A stretch of 15,525 nucleotides of DNA from DASZHA01 sp035938265 (GCA_035938265.1 DASZHA010000105.1:1-15525); one strand, 5' to 3'; positions 8,101 to 14,901 are shown, numbered from the stretch's first letter. Notes: a model not told the origin generated them from the letters alone. Numbers and translations: made by a program.

Positions 8101-9347
8101 GGAGCCGTCAGGTTGGATGAGCGGAAGTAGGTCTGGGGCTCGATCGCCTGGCCGTTCATCCCCAGCCCCTGGCTGTCGGGGACGATGCCGTTCACGGTCA
8201 GGACGTCGGGGTAGTTCTCGGGGTAGAGGTGGTCCGCGGTGTTCAGGTCTTGGGTGATGCTCACCGGGACGACACCATGGTCCACGGCATAGCGCGTGGC
8301 GGCGCGGGCGAATGGCGTGTTGTTGACCGCGGCGAACGCCAGCTCCATCACGGAGGCGCCCATGTCGGCGGCGTAGACCGCGGCCGCGGCATAAGCGTTC
8401 TCATCCATGATGAAGAAGCTGTGGGTGCGGATCGGCAGGAAGGTGCATTGGGGACACGAGCCCACCCCACCGACGCCGTTGTTGGCCTCGGCCACCGCGT
8501 CCTTCATCCTGCCAGTGCCATGGTTGTTGGCGGACGAGTACGAACTGAGGTCGTGGGGATCGTTGTTGTCGTCCATGAAGTTCCAGCCGGCGATGTCATG
8601 GGCGTAACCGTTGCCGTCGTTGTCGGCGCCGGCGCAGCCCGAGGGGTCGCTGTGCCACGCGCCACCACTGGTGCACCAACTGGAGAAGGTGTGGATCAGG
8701 TCGGCTGCGTTGATGAGGTTGCCGTCACTGTCATTGGCGGGATTGGCAGCATCCTCGGTCCAGTCGGGCTCCTTGAAGTCGACAACCCGGGGGTCGCCGA
8801 CATATGAGTCGACGTTGAAGTAGGACTGACCATTGAGATAGCACGGCGGTGCCGGTCCCCTTACCGCGTACGCGGAGAGATCCACGTTGGCGCACGAGCT
8901 GCTGCTATCCGAGTGCTCCGGCGGGGGCAGCTCCGCCCAGTTGAGCCGGACCTGGCGACGAATGTCACGGTCCTCCCAACGCACCCCGGTGTCGATGACC
9001 GCCACGGTCACGTCGGGCCGCCCCAGGCTCAGCTGCCAGGCTTTGTCGATGCTGACGCCACTTACCGTCAGGTTGCCGTTGCACGCTGGCCCGACGGGCG
9101 CGAAGCTGAACCAGCCGAACTGCTCGTCGTAGGGGCTGGCGTTGCTGGGGCAATCAGCCGGGAACTTCTTGTTCTCGTGGGACGCATAGCCTGGGTCGTT
9201 GGGCCGGTGGTCCCGCGGGTCTGTGCCAGGCGCACCCGGGTTGTAGGTGGCCGCGCTGGCCGTGGTCGGCACCGCGGGCATGAGGAAACCGAGGGCCAGT
9301 ACAACCACCAGCCAGCGACGTCTCCACGCCAGATACCGCGCTCTCAA
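5178..9347 (-). CDS. Secreted S8 subtilisin-like protease with FG-GAP-type beta-propeller and C-terminal anchor
   Basis: This 1389-residue exported protein starts at TTG, 4-5 bases after a GGGGGGTG ribosome site. A signal peptide (about 1-32) has the RRRWLVVVLALGFLMPAV core and an ASA cleavage site. The S8 domain (about 75-535) has Asp119 (AVIDTG), His276 (NNHGTG) and Ser431 in a divergent box (TTGSVASAQTSG instead of SGTSMAxPxxAG). It ends with GYGRINAGRALEW. The usual oxyanion Asn is Gln366 (VPVSITQD). No I9 propeptide is evident. Residues about 675-1215 form FG-GAP/VCBS-like repeats (AVGDLMGDGRQEIVAVDLDG, AVGNLLGDGHQQIVV, ALADLDRNGKLNLVVG), closing with WWSNHHDEWNSGAYG. A fibronectin-III-like segment follows (about 1218-1325). 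A Thr/Pro linker leads to LPNSA, one TM helix and an Arg-rich tail. Likely a surface-anchored protease or protease-like protein. Confidence 0.9.
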   Translation of the reverse strand: MRARYLAWRRRWLVVVLALGFLMPAVPTTASAATYNPGAPGTDPRDHRPNDPGYASHENKKFPADCPSNASPYDEQFGWFSFAPVGPACNGNLTVSGVSIDKAWQLSLGRPDVTVAVIDTGVRWEDRDIRRQVRLNWAELPPPEHSDSSSSCANVDLSAYAVRGPAPPCYLNGQSYFNVDSYVGDPRVVDFKEPDWTEDAANPANDSDGNLINAADLIHTFSSWCTSGGAWHSDPSGCAGADNDGNGYAHDIAGWNFMDDNNDPHDLSSYSSANNHGTGRMKDAVAEANNGVGGVGSCPQCTFLPIRTHSFFIMDENAYAAAAVYAADMGASVMELAFAAVNNTPFARAATRYAVDHGVVPVSITQDLNTADHLYPENYPDVLTVNGIVPDSQGLGMNGQAIEPQTYFRSSNLTAPGDHLDVGMEGATTGSVASAQTSGIVALLMAHSRELADAPYHFLDRPITPLEAEQLLKLTADGVTTAEVLPTPLSVFPDPPAPGGSPPRATSAQLDGSWSQYFGYGRINAGRALEWLGQPANFVTPSGTSGPALPVKIPPEVSLTSPDWWQQVDPTVTPSLPLTGYIGHLRCPGPATFKVEAAPGIEPTTTPINQFTTLLARSMNGPTETGTLANIATASLPVPQASGAPANREAFSVTLRLSVNDSCGRHGETRRVIHVHHDPTVHGGFPINFGSGVVAGVHHTDLLGDGNMESIVANDAGELHVLDAAGHDVPWFNSGHPFLSQRSSATLHTNAPGLAHGGLPVPHASFTATPAVGDLMGDGRQEIVAVDLDGRVYALDATGAMLPGFPVMPDPSLVPVSNENKHNHQQRGVSASPALGRLDDAHPGQLDIVVGALDQRVYVWRPDGVFLPSFNSGHPKLLADTSQNPTSFAQITSTPAVGNLLGDGHQQIVVPTTEFYAANTADFNSLRNTVTGNTTSIPANLIANAVQGLGVGNSNRTYALDRGGHILSGWPVSTVGLAPDALAPVGPVPALLGDFGSGPRAVLSLFTGPINIVSGNGVIDEGLAPNHGAASGVSPASGTVSLNALGHGAIGDLGSGLGLGIFEGGITANALVDDVLVGQNFPFDHDLGGWNPLTGQMYPAFPQPMEDYQAFVEPAVAPAGGALGSASVISGSGLYLVHAYDIAGQDAPNFPKFTGGWANQAPALADLDRNGKLNLVVGTHEGYLFSWNVPGDACANNQWWSNHHDEWNSGAYGNITRPPGAINDLQLRNVVRGANGGFTAEWTASGAEFRCGNATSASVRVSPNPITPQNFDQATEVARPSPGVPGQDPVINVSGQNLGTCVYVALQVRNSAGLRSPLAEVRDGPANCASIPSGSGITPQQPTTASTTPVVAEGLPNSAATPGGGVWIGIGLALAYIVMRRRRRLVRRA
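5184..5205. terminator. GC-rich hairpin just past the cyclophilin stop
   Basis: Bases 5184-5190 pair with 5199-5205 (7 bp, 8-base loop), three bases after the cyclophilin TAA. It lies inside the Arg-rich C-terminal codons of the convergent protease gene, so the pairing may simply reflect GC-rich codons. There is no T-run. Confidence 0.25.
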
Positions 9348-9394
9348 AACACCCCCCGCCTGCGAGTCCAGATGGACGCCGATTAGCGTACCAG

Positions 9395-9949
9395 CTACCC
9401 GCCCTCCAGCTGTCGCAGGGCCCCCTCATAGGCTTCCCGGTCGGACTCCGAAAACGTGCAGATGCTGACGTCGATCTGCTTCCCCGAGCGGCTGGCGGCA
9501 AGCGCATCCGCGACCTCGCCAACAGCGATAGCCGCGGCCCGCTGGACCGGGAACCCGTACGCACCCGTCGATAGCGAGGGAAAGGCCAGGCTGGCGCAGT
9601 CGTGGTCAACCGCCTCGGCCAGTGCGGATCGCCATGCGGACGCCAGCAACGCCGCGGCGTCGTCGTCGACGCCCCACCGGGGTCCGACAGCGTGGATCAC
9701 GTATCGCGCCCGTAATTCTCCAGCCGCGGTGGTGACGGCTCCGCCGGTAACGCAGCCCTGGGGGAAGCGCTCGCGAGTCTCGCGCATGATCGACGGGCCA
9801 CCGCGCCAGTGGATGGCGCCGTCCACACCTCCGCCGCCGGCGAGGTGCGCATTGGCAGCGTTGACGATGGCGTCGACGGCCATCTCCGTGATGTCGCCCT
9901 GGACCACGCGCACCGTGCCGCCGGGCAACCGCAGCTCCACCACGGCCAT
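9395..9949 (-). CDS. Macrodomain protein (ADP-ribose / O-acetyl-ADP-ribose hydrolase type)
   Basis: A 184-residue single macrodomain, the full length of the MacroD/YmdB class, which binds ADP-ribose and hydrolyses O-acetyl-ADP-ribose or mono-ADP-ribosyl esters. Visible motifs are QGDITEMAVDAIVNAANAHL (17-36), GGGVDGAIHWRGG (39-51) with Asn33 and Asp43 at the positions used for catalysis in YmdB/MacroD, and the phosphate loop SLSTGAYGFP (125-134). Asp19 would contact adenine. A GGGAG ribosome site sits just before the ATG at 9947-9949. It is divergent from the phosphoesterase gene, with only 32 bases between the starts. No ADP-ribosyltransferase is next to it, so it looks like a stand-alone housekeeping enzyme rather than half of a toxin pair. 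Confidence 0.95.
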   Translation of the reverse strand: MAVVELRLPGGTVRVVQGDITEMAVDAIVNAANAHLAGGGGVDGAIHWRGGPSIMRETRERFPQGCVTGGAVTTAAGELRARYVIHAVGPRWGVDDDAAALLASAWRSALAEAVDHDCASLAFPSLSTGAYGFPVQRAAAIAVGEVADALAASRSGKQIDVSICTFSESDREAYEGALRQLEGG

Positions 9950-9981
9950 ATTCTCCCGCGCCGGTCGGGCAAGATATCGCG

Positions 9982-10443
9982 GTGACGATTCGGCTGGCGG
10001 TCATCGGCGACACCCAGGGGCGGTTTGAGGTGCCGGCGCTGCTACATCGCTGCCAGCAGGTCTTCGACGGCGTCGACGAGGTCTGGCACGCCGGCGATTG
10101 GCAGTACCCCGAGGTCCTCGACGGCCTCCAGCAGATCGCGCCGCTGACCGTGGTCAACGGCAACGCCCCCGACGACCCACGCTACCCTATGCAGGTTGTG
10201 CGCGAGATCGAGGGGCTGAGGCTGGGAATGGTGCATAGGCCGCCGAGCCCCGGCGACCAGTGGGCCTCCGCCCTCGACATCTGCATCCACGGCCACACCC
10301 ATCGATGGCGCGACGAGGTGGTCGGCGGGACGCGCTTCATCAACGTCTCCACCGCCACCGGCGCCTGGTTCAGCAGGGACCGCAGCGCCGCAATCCTGAC
10401 GCTCACCGCCGGCGACGCCGAGCTCCAGCGCATCGAGCTGTAG
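9982..10443 (+). CDS. Small metallophosphoesterase (YfcE/MJ0936-like) with altered metal site
   Basis: This 153-residue calcineurin-like phosphoesterase is of the compact YfcE/MJ0936 type. The motifs appear in family order: GDTQG (9-13), HAGDW (36-40, Asp39), NGNAPDD (59-65, Asn61), MVHRP (83-87, His85) and GHTHR (104-108, His105 and His107). The first block is normally D-x-H; here position 12 is Gln, removing one usual metal ligand, so metal use or activity may be changed. VHR in place of the usual HG-type sequence is another deviation. The GTG at 9982 has no clear ribosome site and may be read from a leaderless mRNA. The GH15 gene follows within a few bases, suggesting one transcript. The substrate is unknown. 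Confidence 0.88.
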   Translation: MTIRLAVIGDTQGRFEVPALLHRCQQVFDGVDEVWHAGDWQYPEVLDGLQQIAPLTVVNGNAPDDPRYPMQVVREIEGLRLGMVHRPPSPGDQWASALDICIHGHTHRWRDEVVGGTRFINVSTATGAWFSRDRSAAILTLTAGDAELQRIEL

Positions 10444-10455
10444 CCGGTGGCGCGC

Positions 10456-12411
10456 ATGGCCAGGAAGCCCAACAAGCGGACCACGCTGGCGGCGTCGCGG
10501 GCGACCCACCCCTATGTCCCCCGCGGCGGCAAGACCCGGGCCCACGACCTCCGCGTCGACGGCTACCTCCACATCGGCGACTACGGCACCATCGGCGACT
10601 GCCGCTCGCTGGCGCTGGTGGGCGCCGACGGCAGCATCGACTGGTGCTGCCTCCCTCGCTTCGACAGCCCCAGCGTCTTCGGACGCATCCTCGACGCCCG
10701 GAAGGGTGGGTTCTGGCAGGTATCTCCGGTGGGTGAGTACGCCACCCGCCAGGAGTACATCGACAAGAGCAACATCCTGCGCACGATCTTCCAGACACCC
10801 GAGGGCCTGGCGCTGCTGGTCGACTACATGCCCGCCGACGAGCACGACATCAGGCGCCACGCAAGACCCCATCGTCACCCCCGGATCGTGCGCATGATCA
10901 CCGGGCTCAGCGGGCGAGTCAGGATGCGGCAGAAGATCGACCTCCGCCCCGACTTCGCGCGCAAGCCCAACTCGCTCGAGGTAGAGGGCGACCTCTACCA
11001 CGGCGACAGCGACAAGCTTCACTTCTGCTTCAGCGGCACCCTTCCGGTCACCGGCCCGGTGCAGGAGTTCACCCTCCACCCCGGCCAGACGATCGCCTTC
11101 GCTATGTCGTGCAACCACGCCGGTCAATGCGGCCGGCCGATGCACGACATCGAATCGTCCCGTGCCCTATTCAAGGAAACGCAGCAGTTCTGGTGGCACT
11201 GGATCGACCAGTGCACATACACCGGGCCCTACCAGACCATCGTCTGGCGATCGGCGTTGGCGCTGAAGCTGCTGACGTACGCCCCCACGGGTGCGATCGT
11301 CGCTGCCCCCACGACCAGCCTGCCGGAGTGGATCGGCGCCGAGCGCAATTGGGACTACCGCTTCACCTGGATCCGGGACGCCTCATTCACCCTCTACGGC
11401 CTGTTCCAGCTTGGCTTCAAGAAAGAGGCGATCGACTTCATGGAGTGGGTCACCAACCTCACCATCAACCGGGGGTTGAACATCATGTACACGCTCGACG
11501 GCAAGCCGCCGGGCGAGGAGCTCGAGCTGCCCCACCTCGAGGGCTACCGCAAGTCCAAGCCGGTGAGGATTGGCAACGGCGCCGCCACGCAGCTCCAGCT
11601 CGATATCTACGGCGAGCTGATGGATACCGTCTTCATCTACGTCATCAACGGCGGCCAGGTCTCGGAGCGGCTGTGGCGGGAGTTGCAGCGGGTTGTGGAG
11701 TTCGCGATCGAACGCTGGACACAGCCCGACGCCGGGCTCTGGGAGGTGCGCGGTCAGAACGAGCACTTCACTTACAGCAAGGCGATGTGCTGGGCGGCGG
11801 TCGATCGCGGCATCCGGCTCGCCGAGATGATGAAGCTGCCAGCTGACCTTCCCCGCTGGCGGAAGGCGCGCGCCCAGATCCACAGGGCGGTCATGACCCA
11901 GGGCTTTTCAAAACGCCTGCAGGCGTTCACGCAGTCGTTTGGCTCCGACGACCTTGACGCCTCGGTCCTGCGCCTGGTGCAGCTTGGCTTCCTGCGCAAC
12001 GGCGACCCGCGCTTGCGCAACACCATCGACGTCGTCGATGCCGGGCTGAGCATCGGCCCGCTAATGTTCCGCTACAGAGCCGAGGACACTGACGACGGCT
12101 TCAACAGTCCCGAGGGGTCCTTCATCATCTGCGCCTTCTGGATCGCCGACGCCCTGGCCATCGTCGGCGACCTCGAGGAGGCGGAGCGCCGCTTCACCAG
12201 GCTGCTGGCCTTCGCCTCGGCCACCGGCCTCTTCTCGGAGGAGGTCGACCCTGGCAGCGGTTCCCTCCTGGGCAACTATCCCCAGGCCTTCAGCCACCTG
12301 GCCCTGATCTCGGCCGCCGTCAACATCGAGCGCCGGCGGTCAGGAACCCTGGTGCGAAATACCGGCGGGAGGAGCGCCCGGCGCCGCGGTAAGCCAGCGC
12401 CTAAGCCGTAG
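10456..12411 (+). CDS. Glycoside hydrolase family 15 protein (glucoamylase/trehalase type)
   Basis: A protein of about 651 residues with the bacterial GH15 layout: an N-terminal beta-sandwich (DYGTIGDCRSLALVGADGSI, DWCCLPRFDSPSVFG) and an (alpha/alpha)6 barrel carrying GAERNWDYRFTWIRDASFTL. LWEVRGQNEHFTYSK contains the likely general acid Glu430. FSEEVDPGSGSLLGNYPQAF contains the likely base Glu595 or Glu596. GH15 enzymes are inverting exo-hydrolases acting on maltodextrins or trehalose; this intracellular actinobacterial-like form could be a trehalase, and sequence alone does not decide. There is no signal peptide. I prefer the ATG at 10456 because GGTGG lies 5 bases upstream; a GTG at 10447 adds three residues. 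The C-terminus is a basic Arg/Lys/Pro tail. Confidence 0.94.
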   Translation: MARKPNKRTTLAASRATHPYVPRGGKTRAHDLRVDGYLHIGDYGTIGDCRSLALVGADGSIDWCCLPRFDSPSVFGRILDARKGGFWQVSPVGEYATRQEYIDKSNILRTIFQTPEGLALLVDYMPADEHDIRRHARPHRHPRIVRMITGLSGRVRMRQKIDLRPDFARKPNSLEVEGDLYHGDSDKLHFCFSGTLPVTGPVQEFTLHPGQTIAFAMSCNHAGQCGRPMHDIESSRALFKETQQFWWHWIDQCTYTGPYQTIVWRSALALKLLTYAPTGAIVAAPTTSLPEWIGAERNWDYRFTWIRDASFTLYGLFQLGFKKEAIDFMEWVTNLTINRGLNIMYTLDGKPPGEELELPHLEGYRKSKPVRIGNGAATQLQLDIYGELMDTVFIYVINGGQVSERLWRELQRVVEFAIERWTQPDAGLWEVRGQNEHFTYSKAMCWAAVDRGIRLAEMMKLPADLPRWRKARAQIHRAVMTQGFSKRLQAFTQSFGSDDLDASVLRLVQLGFLRNGDPRLRNTIDVVDAGLSIGPLMFRYRAEDTDDGFNSPEGSFIICAFWIADALAIVGDLEEAERRFTRLLAFASATGLFSEEVDPGSGSLLGNYPQAFSHLALISAAVNIERRRSGTLVRNTGGRSARRRGKPAPKP

Positions 12412-12428
12412 AGGGCCTCAGCCCGCCG

Positions 12429-12445
12429 GCGTCAGGTCCTGACGC
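12429..12445. terminator. Perfect 17-base palindrome at the GH15/Pr6Pr convergent junction
   Basis: GCGTCAGGTCCTGACGC has 8-base arms around a single T; in RNA this gives 7 pairs and a 3-base loop. It lies 17 bases past the GH15 stop and overlaps the TGA of the Pr6Pr gene on the other strand. No T-run follows on either strand. A bidirectional, U-less terminator hairpin is the simplest reading; a protein-binding palindrome is possible. Confidence 0.5.
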
Positions 12446-13052
12446 TCCGCACACGACGACCCACGTTCCCAACCGCCACGACCAGTAGGGCAATGACCAG
12501 GGTCCCAACCGAGATGCCCGCAACCCACGTCGCCACCCCGCCGTAGCCGCCAACCGCGTCAGGGTTGAAGAAGCCGTATGGATACCAACCCACCGCGGCG
12601 CCGCGCAGCATGCTGTACACGGCAAAGCCGATGGGAAAGGCCAGCCAGAGCGGCAGCAGCCGAAGGGCCAGCCGGTTTCCCGGTGGGTCGACGATCCAGT
12701 CGATCGCGACCAGGATCGGGATCAGCTTATGGGCAAGGCTATCGGCAATCCCGAAGGCGCTGCCGAGGTCACCGGCGCCGCCGAGGATCGTGTTGTAGAC
12801 CATCCCGGTGATCGCCACATACGTCACGGCCGCTCCACGGAGATTGTCGATTGCGGGTGAGTGGTGCCTGGAAAGGGCGCAGTAGAGGAGGATGCCGGCT
12901 GCGAATAGGACGCTGAGGTGGGTGAAGAAGCTGAGGAAGTTGACGGCGTCGAAGTGCGGCTCTCCGGCACCCGCAATGAGCTTTACGCCAATGGAGCCAA
13001 AGCCCAACGCCGACACCACCAGCCGATAGCCGGCAAGCACCCGGGTCCTCAC
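12432..13052 (-). CDS. Pr6Pr-family integral membrane protein
   Basis: A 206-residue protein with about six transmembrane segments, matching the actinobacterial Pr6Pr (FAR-17a/AIG1-like) membrane family. The features I recognise are VNFLSFFTHLSVLFAAGILL (first loop and TM2), TYVAITGMVYNTIL, the HKLIPILVAIDWIVDPPG segment (conserved His and Asp facing the membrane, as in the hydrolase-like AIG1/ADTRP fold) and WYPYGFFNPDAVGGYGG near the last TM. Family function in bacteria is not established; animal relatives hydrolyse fatty-acid esters of hydroxy fatty acids using a Thr and a His. The start is GTG at 13050-13052, with a strong AGGGGAGGA ribosome site 6 bases upstream, 20 bases after the thioredoxin-like gene, so it is likely the last gene of that operon. 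Confidence 0.85.
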   Translation of the reverse strand: MRTRVLAGYRLVVSALGFGSIGVKLIAGAGEPHFDAVNFLSFFTHLSVLFAAGILLYCALSRHHSPAIDNLRGAAVTYVAITGMVYNTILGGAGDLGSAFGIADSLAHKLIPILVAIDWIVDPPGNRLALRLLPLWLAFPIGFAVYSMLRGAAVGWYPYGFFNPDAVGGYGGVATWVAGISVGTLVIALLVVAVGNVGRRVRSVRT

Positions 13053-13072
13053 GTCGGTCCTCCCCTTACCTC

Positions 13073-14131
13073 CTACATCTCCAGCGGCGGGTAGTAGTTC
13101 TCGGCGCCGATCTTGCGGACGTCACCCAGCCAGTCGCCGTCGTAAACGTCCGTCGGTCCCTGGTCGCGCCGCACCAGGCTCCAGGCCTGGCGCTTGTAAA
13201 TCCAGTTGTCCGGCTGGGCGCGGTGCGCCTCGCGGAAATGGGGAATGGCGTCTTCGGCAAAACCGGCACGCTGCAGATGCTGGCCCATTTCGAAGTGCGC
13301 TGCCGCCAGCGCCACCCGCGGCGGCCGCGGCCGTGAACGATCGATCACCTCCTGCGGCGCGAGCGCGAAGCGGCTGCGGCTCCCGTTCTCGACCCAGTCG
13401 CGCAGGGCCGCGACATACCTGTGGGGCTCACTGCGAATCTTGCGTGACTCGACGACGACGTCGCGCAGGTAACGGTCGATGCCCTCTGGCACAGGCGGCA
13501 GTCGGTCCACCGGTATGGCCGCGATCGACAGCTCCGGGAAAGCCGGCTCGGGCGGGCGCACGACGACTCCCTGCTCGTCGATCCAGACCCCACTCGGTAC
13601 GTTGACAACGCCGAGCAAATGATCGAGTCGGTGAGCCTGGTCGATCAGCGATGGGTGAGTCTGGTTGGCAGCGTCGATGTACTTCCGGGTCTTCGCAAGC
13701 CCGAGGACGTCGAGGGCCACGGTGACAACCTCGAGCCCCTTGGGGTGGAGCTCCTCTCGCAACGCCTGCCACCCGGGCAGGTCACGCCGGCAACCTCACC
13801 ACGATGCCCAGGCGAGGAGAAAGATCTTCTGGCCTCTGAGGGAGCGGAAGTCGAAGTCGTCGCCCTGCCACGTGGGAAGCACAAGATCGGGGAAGTCGGC
13901 ACTGGGAAGTACCCGGCCGGCCGTCTCGGGGCCGACAGCCCAGATGCCGTGCTTCTGCTCATGGACCAGCGGCATCCCCAGCCGCTCCGCCACCGAGGCC
14001 ACGTCGACCTCCTCGCCCATCTCGCCGAGCGGGACGCAGACCTCTCCGCGGCAGGCGCCCTGGGGCTTGATATCCCAGCCGGTCTCGCGCTGGAAGGTCG
14101 CGCGGTCGGTGCGCAGCGCGCTGAGGATCAC
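13073..14131 (-). CDS. Thioredoxin-like (TlpA/AhpC-TSA type) selenoprotein with in-frame UGA (U-G-C motif)
   Basis: Reading through the TGA at 13796-13798 gives 352 residues in one frame. Residues 1-75 form an N-terminal domain with a C27-x4-C32 pair. Residues about 76-215 are a thioredoxin-like fold: PTWQGDDFDFRSLRGQ, then IFLLAWASW, Sec112-Gly-Cys114, RRDLPGWQALREELHPKGLE, and the cis-proline region VVNVPSGVWID (Pro179). Residues about 274-311 are TPR-like (LAAAHFEMGQHLQRAGFAED). The UGA replaces the expected redox residue of the W-C-x-C site. Codon use and protein character do not change across it, and a SECIS-like hairpin follows. Membrane-free, so cytoplasmic redox work is likely. The start is a GTG overlapping the glycosylase stop (GTGA). 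Alternatives are a nonsense mutation (TGC or TGT to TGA) or a sequencing error. Automated callers would split it in two, with a false TTG start at 13762. Confidence 0.72.
13765..13781 (-). promoter_or_regulatory. Bacterial SECIS-like stem-loop
   Basis: On the - strand, CCTGCC, loop CGGGT, GGCAGG form six uninterrupted Watson-Crick pairs. The loop begins 21 bases after the UGA (20 bases between) and has G at its second position. These match the known bacterial SECIS pattern: a short stem with a G in the first two loop bases, within about 16-37 bases of the UGA, inside the coding region. Weak lower pairing (G-C, C-G around 13759-13787) may extend it. In GC-rich DNA such stems also occur by chance. 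Confidence 0.6.
13796..13798 (-). other. In-frame UGA, proposed selenocysteine codon (Sec112)
   Basis: The three bases read TGA on the - strand in the frame of the thioredoxin-like gene. They sit between codons for Trp111 and Gly113-Cys114, the redox-site position. No other stop interrupts the frame between 14131 and 13075. Confidence 0.7.
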
Positions 14132-14868
14132 GCGCGAGGTTTAGCGGCGCGACCGGGTCGGGCGCTCGACCTGCGAGCAGCCCGACCTTTTGGCGCGGCT
14201 GCCGGCTCACCCCCCGGCAGCAACATGTCGCCGCGCATCAAGTGCACCGCCTGCCAGCAATACCATGCAGCGATGCTGCGATAGGGCCGGTACACGTCGC
14301 CGAGCGCTTCCAGCTCCTTCGGCTTGGGCATCTCCGGCAGGCCATGGATAAGGCGGTAGCCATTGCGCACGCCCAGGTCGTCGACGGGCCAGACATCAAG
14401 ACGCCGCAGCTCGAAGAGCAGGAACATTTGGGCGGTCCAGCGCCCGATGCCACGAACGCTGCTGAGCCTTGCCACAAGCTCGTCGTCGGGTAGCTCCTGG
14501 AGGTCGTGCAACGGCACGGTGCCATCGGTCGATTTCTGGGCCAGGTCGAGCACCGCCGCCAGCTTGGCGGCGCTCAGTCCCGCCGCTCGCAGCTTCTCTG
14601 GATCGGCTGCCAGCACCGCGTCGGGAGTGACCTTGCCACCGAGCGCCTCAACAAACCGGCCGTGGATGGCGGCCGCCGCCCGGCCCGCCAGCTGTTGGTA
14701 CATGATCGAGCGCACCAGCGAGCCGAAGTAGTCGCCAACGCCCCCGCGCATACGCACTGGGCCGGCCTTGGCGATGAACGCGCGCAGCGCCGGGTCGCGC
14801 TTTGCCACTTGCTTGGCCGCGGCAACCTGCTCCGCGGTCGGCTCGGTGGGATCGGGCACGCTTGCCAT
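14128..14868 (-). CDS. DNA-3-methyladenine glycosylase (AlkA/HhH-GPD type)
   Basis: This 246-residue HhH-GPD superfamily base-excision enzyme removes alkylated bases from DNA. Visible are SLVRSIMYQQLAGRAAAAIH (50-69), the helix-hairpin-helix LSSVRGIGRWTAQMFLLF (135-152), and the catalytic region WPVDDLGVRNGY (160-171), with Asp164 at the position of AlkA Asp238. There is no Fe-S Cys cluster, so it is not of the EndoIII/MutY kind. The C-terminal 25 residues are a basic Arg/Ala/Pro tail. The ATG is at 14866-14868; a TACTGT -10-like hexamer ends 6 bases before it, so the mRNA may be leaderless. Its stop overlaps the start of the selenoprotein gene as GTGA, which implies translational coupling. 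Confidence 0.93.
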   Translation of the reverse strand: MASVPDPTEPTAEQVAAAKQVAKRDPALRAFIAKAGPVRMRGGVGDYFGSLVRSIMYQQLAGRAAAAIHGRFVEALGGKVTPDAVLAADPEKLRAAGLSAAKLAAVLDLAQKSTDGTVPLHDLQELPDDELVARLSSVRGIGRWTAQMFLLFELRRLDVWPVDDLGVRNGYRLIHGLPEMPKPKELEALGDVYRPYRSIAAWYCWQAVHLMRGDMLLPGGEPAAAPKGRAARRSSARPGRAAKPRA

Positions 14869-14901
14869 CGCTAGACAGTACCTGTGGCCCGGCTTCGATT
14901 C

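Noticed and set aside
9395..9981. Macrodomain gene as antitoxin of a DarT-like toxin-antitoxin pair.
   Set aside because: The neighbour is a phosphoesterase, not an ADP-ribosyltransferase, and it is divergent; no toxin is visible.
10042..11145. Long 367-residue open frame on the - strand opposite the phosphoesterase and GH15 genes.
   Set aside because: Composition is that of a GC-rich antisense shadow (Ala/Val/Gly/Asp runs) and it covers two well-supported genes.
13073..13762. A separate 229-residue gene starting at TTG 13762, with a separate 111-residue gene upstream.
   Set aside because: Both halves are in one frame, and the TTG would cut off the redox motif and leave an incomplete thioredoxin fold. 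The split is explained by one UGA codon.
13790..13800. A frameshift explaining the broken thioredoxin-like gene.
   Set aside because: The frame is identical before and after the stop, so no base is gained or lost.
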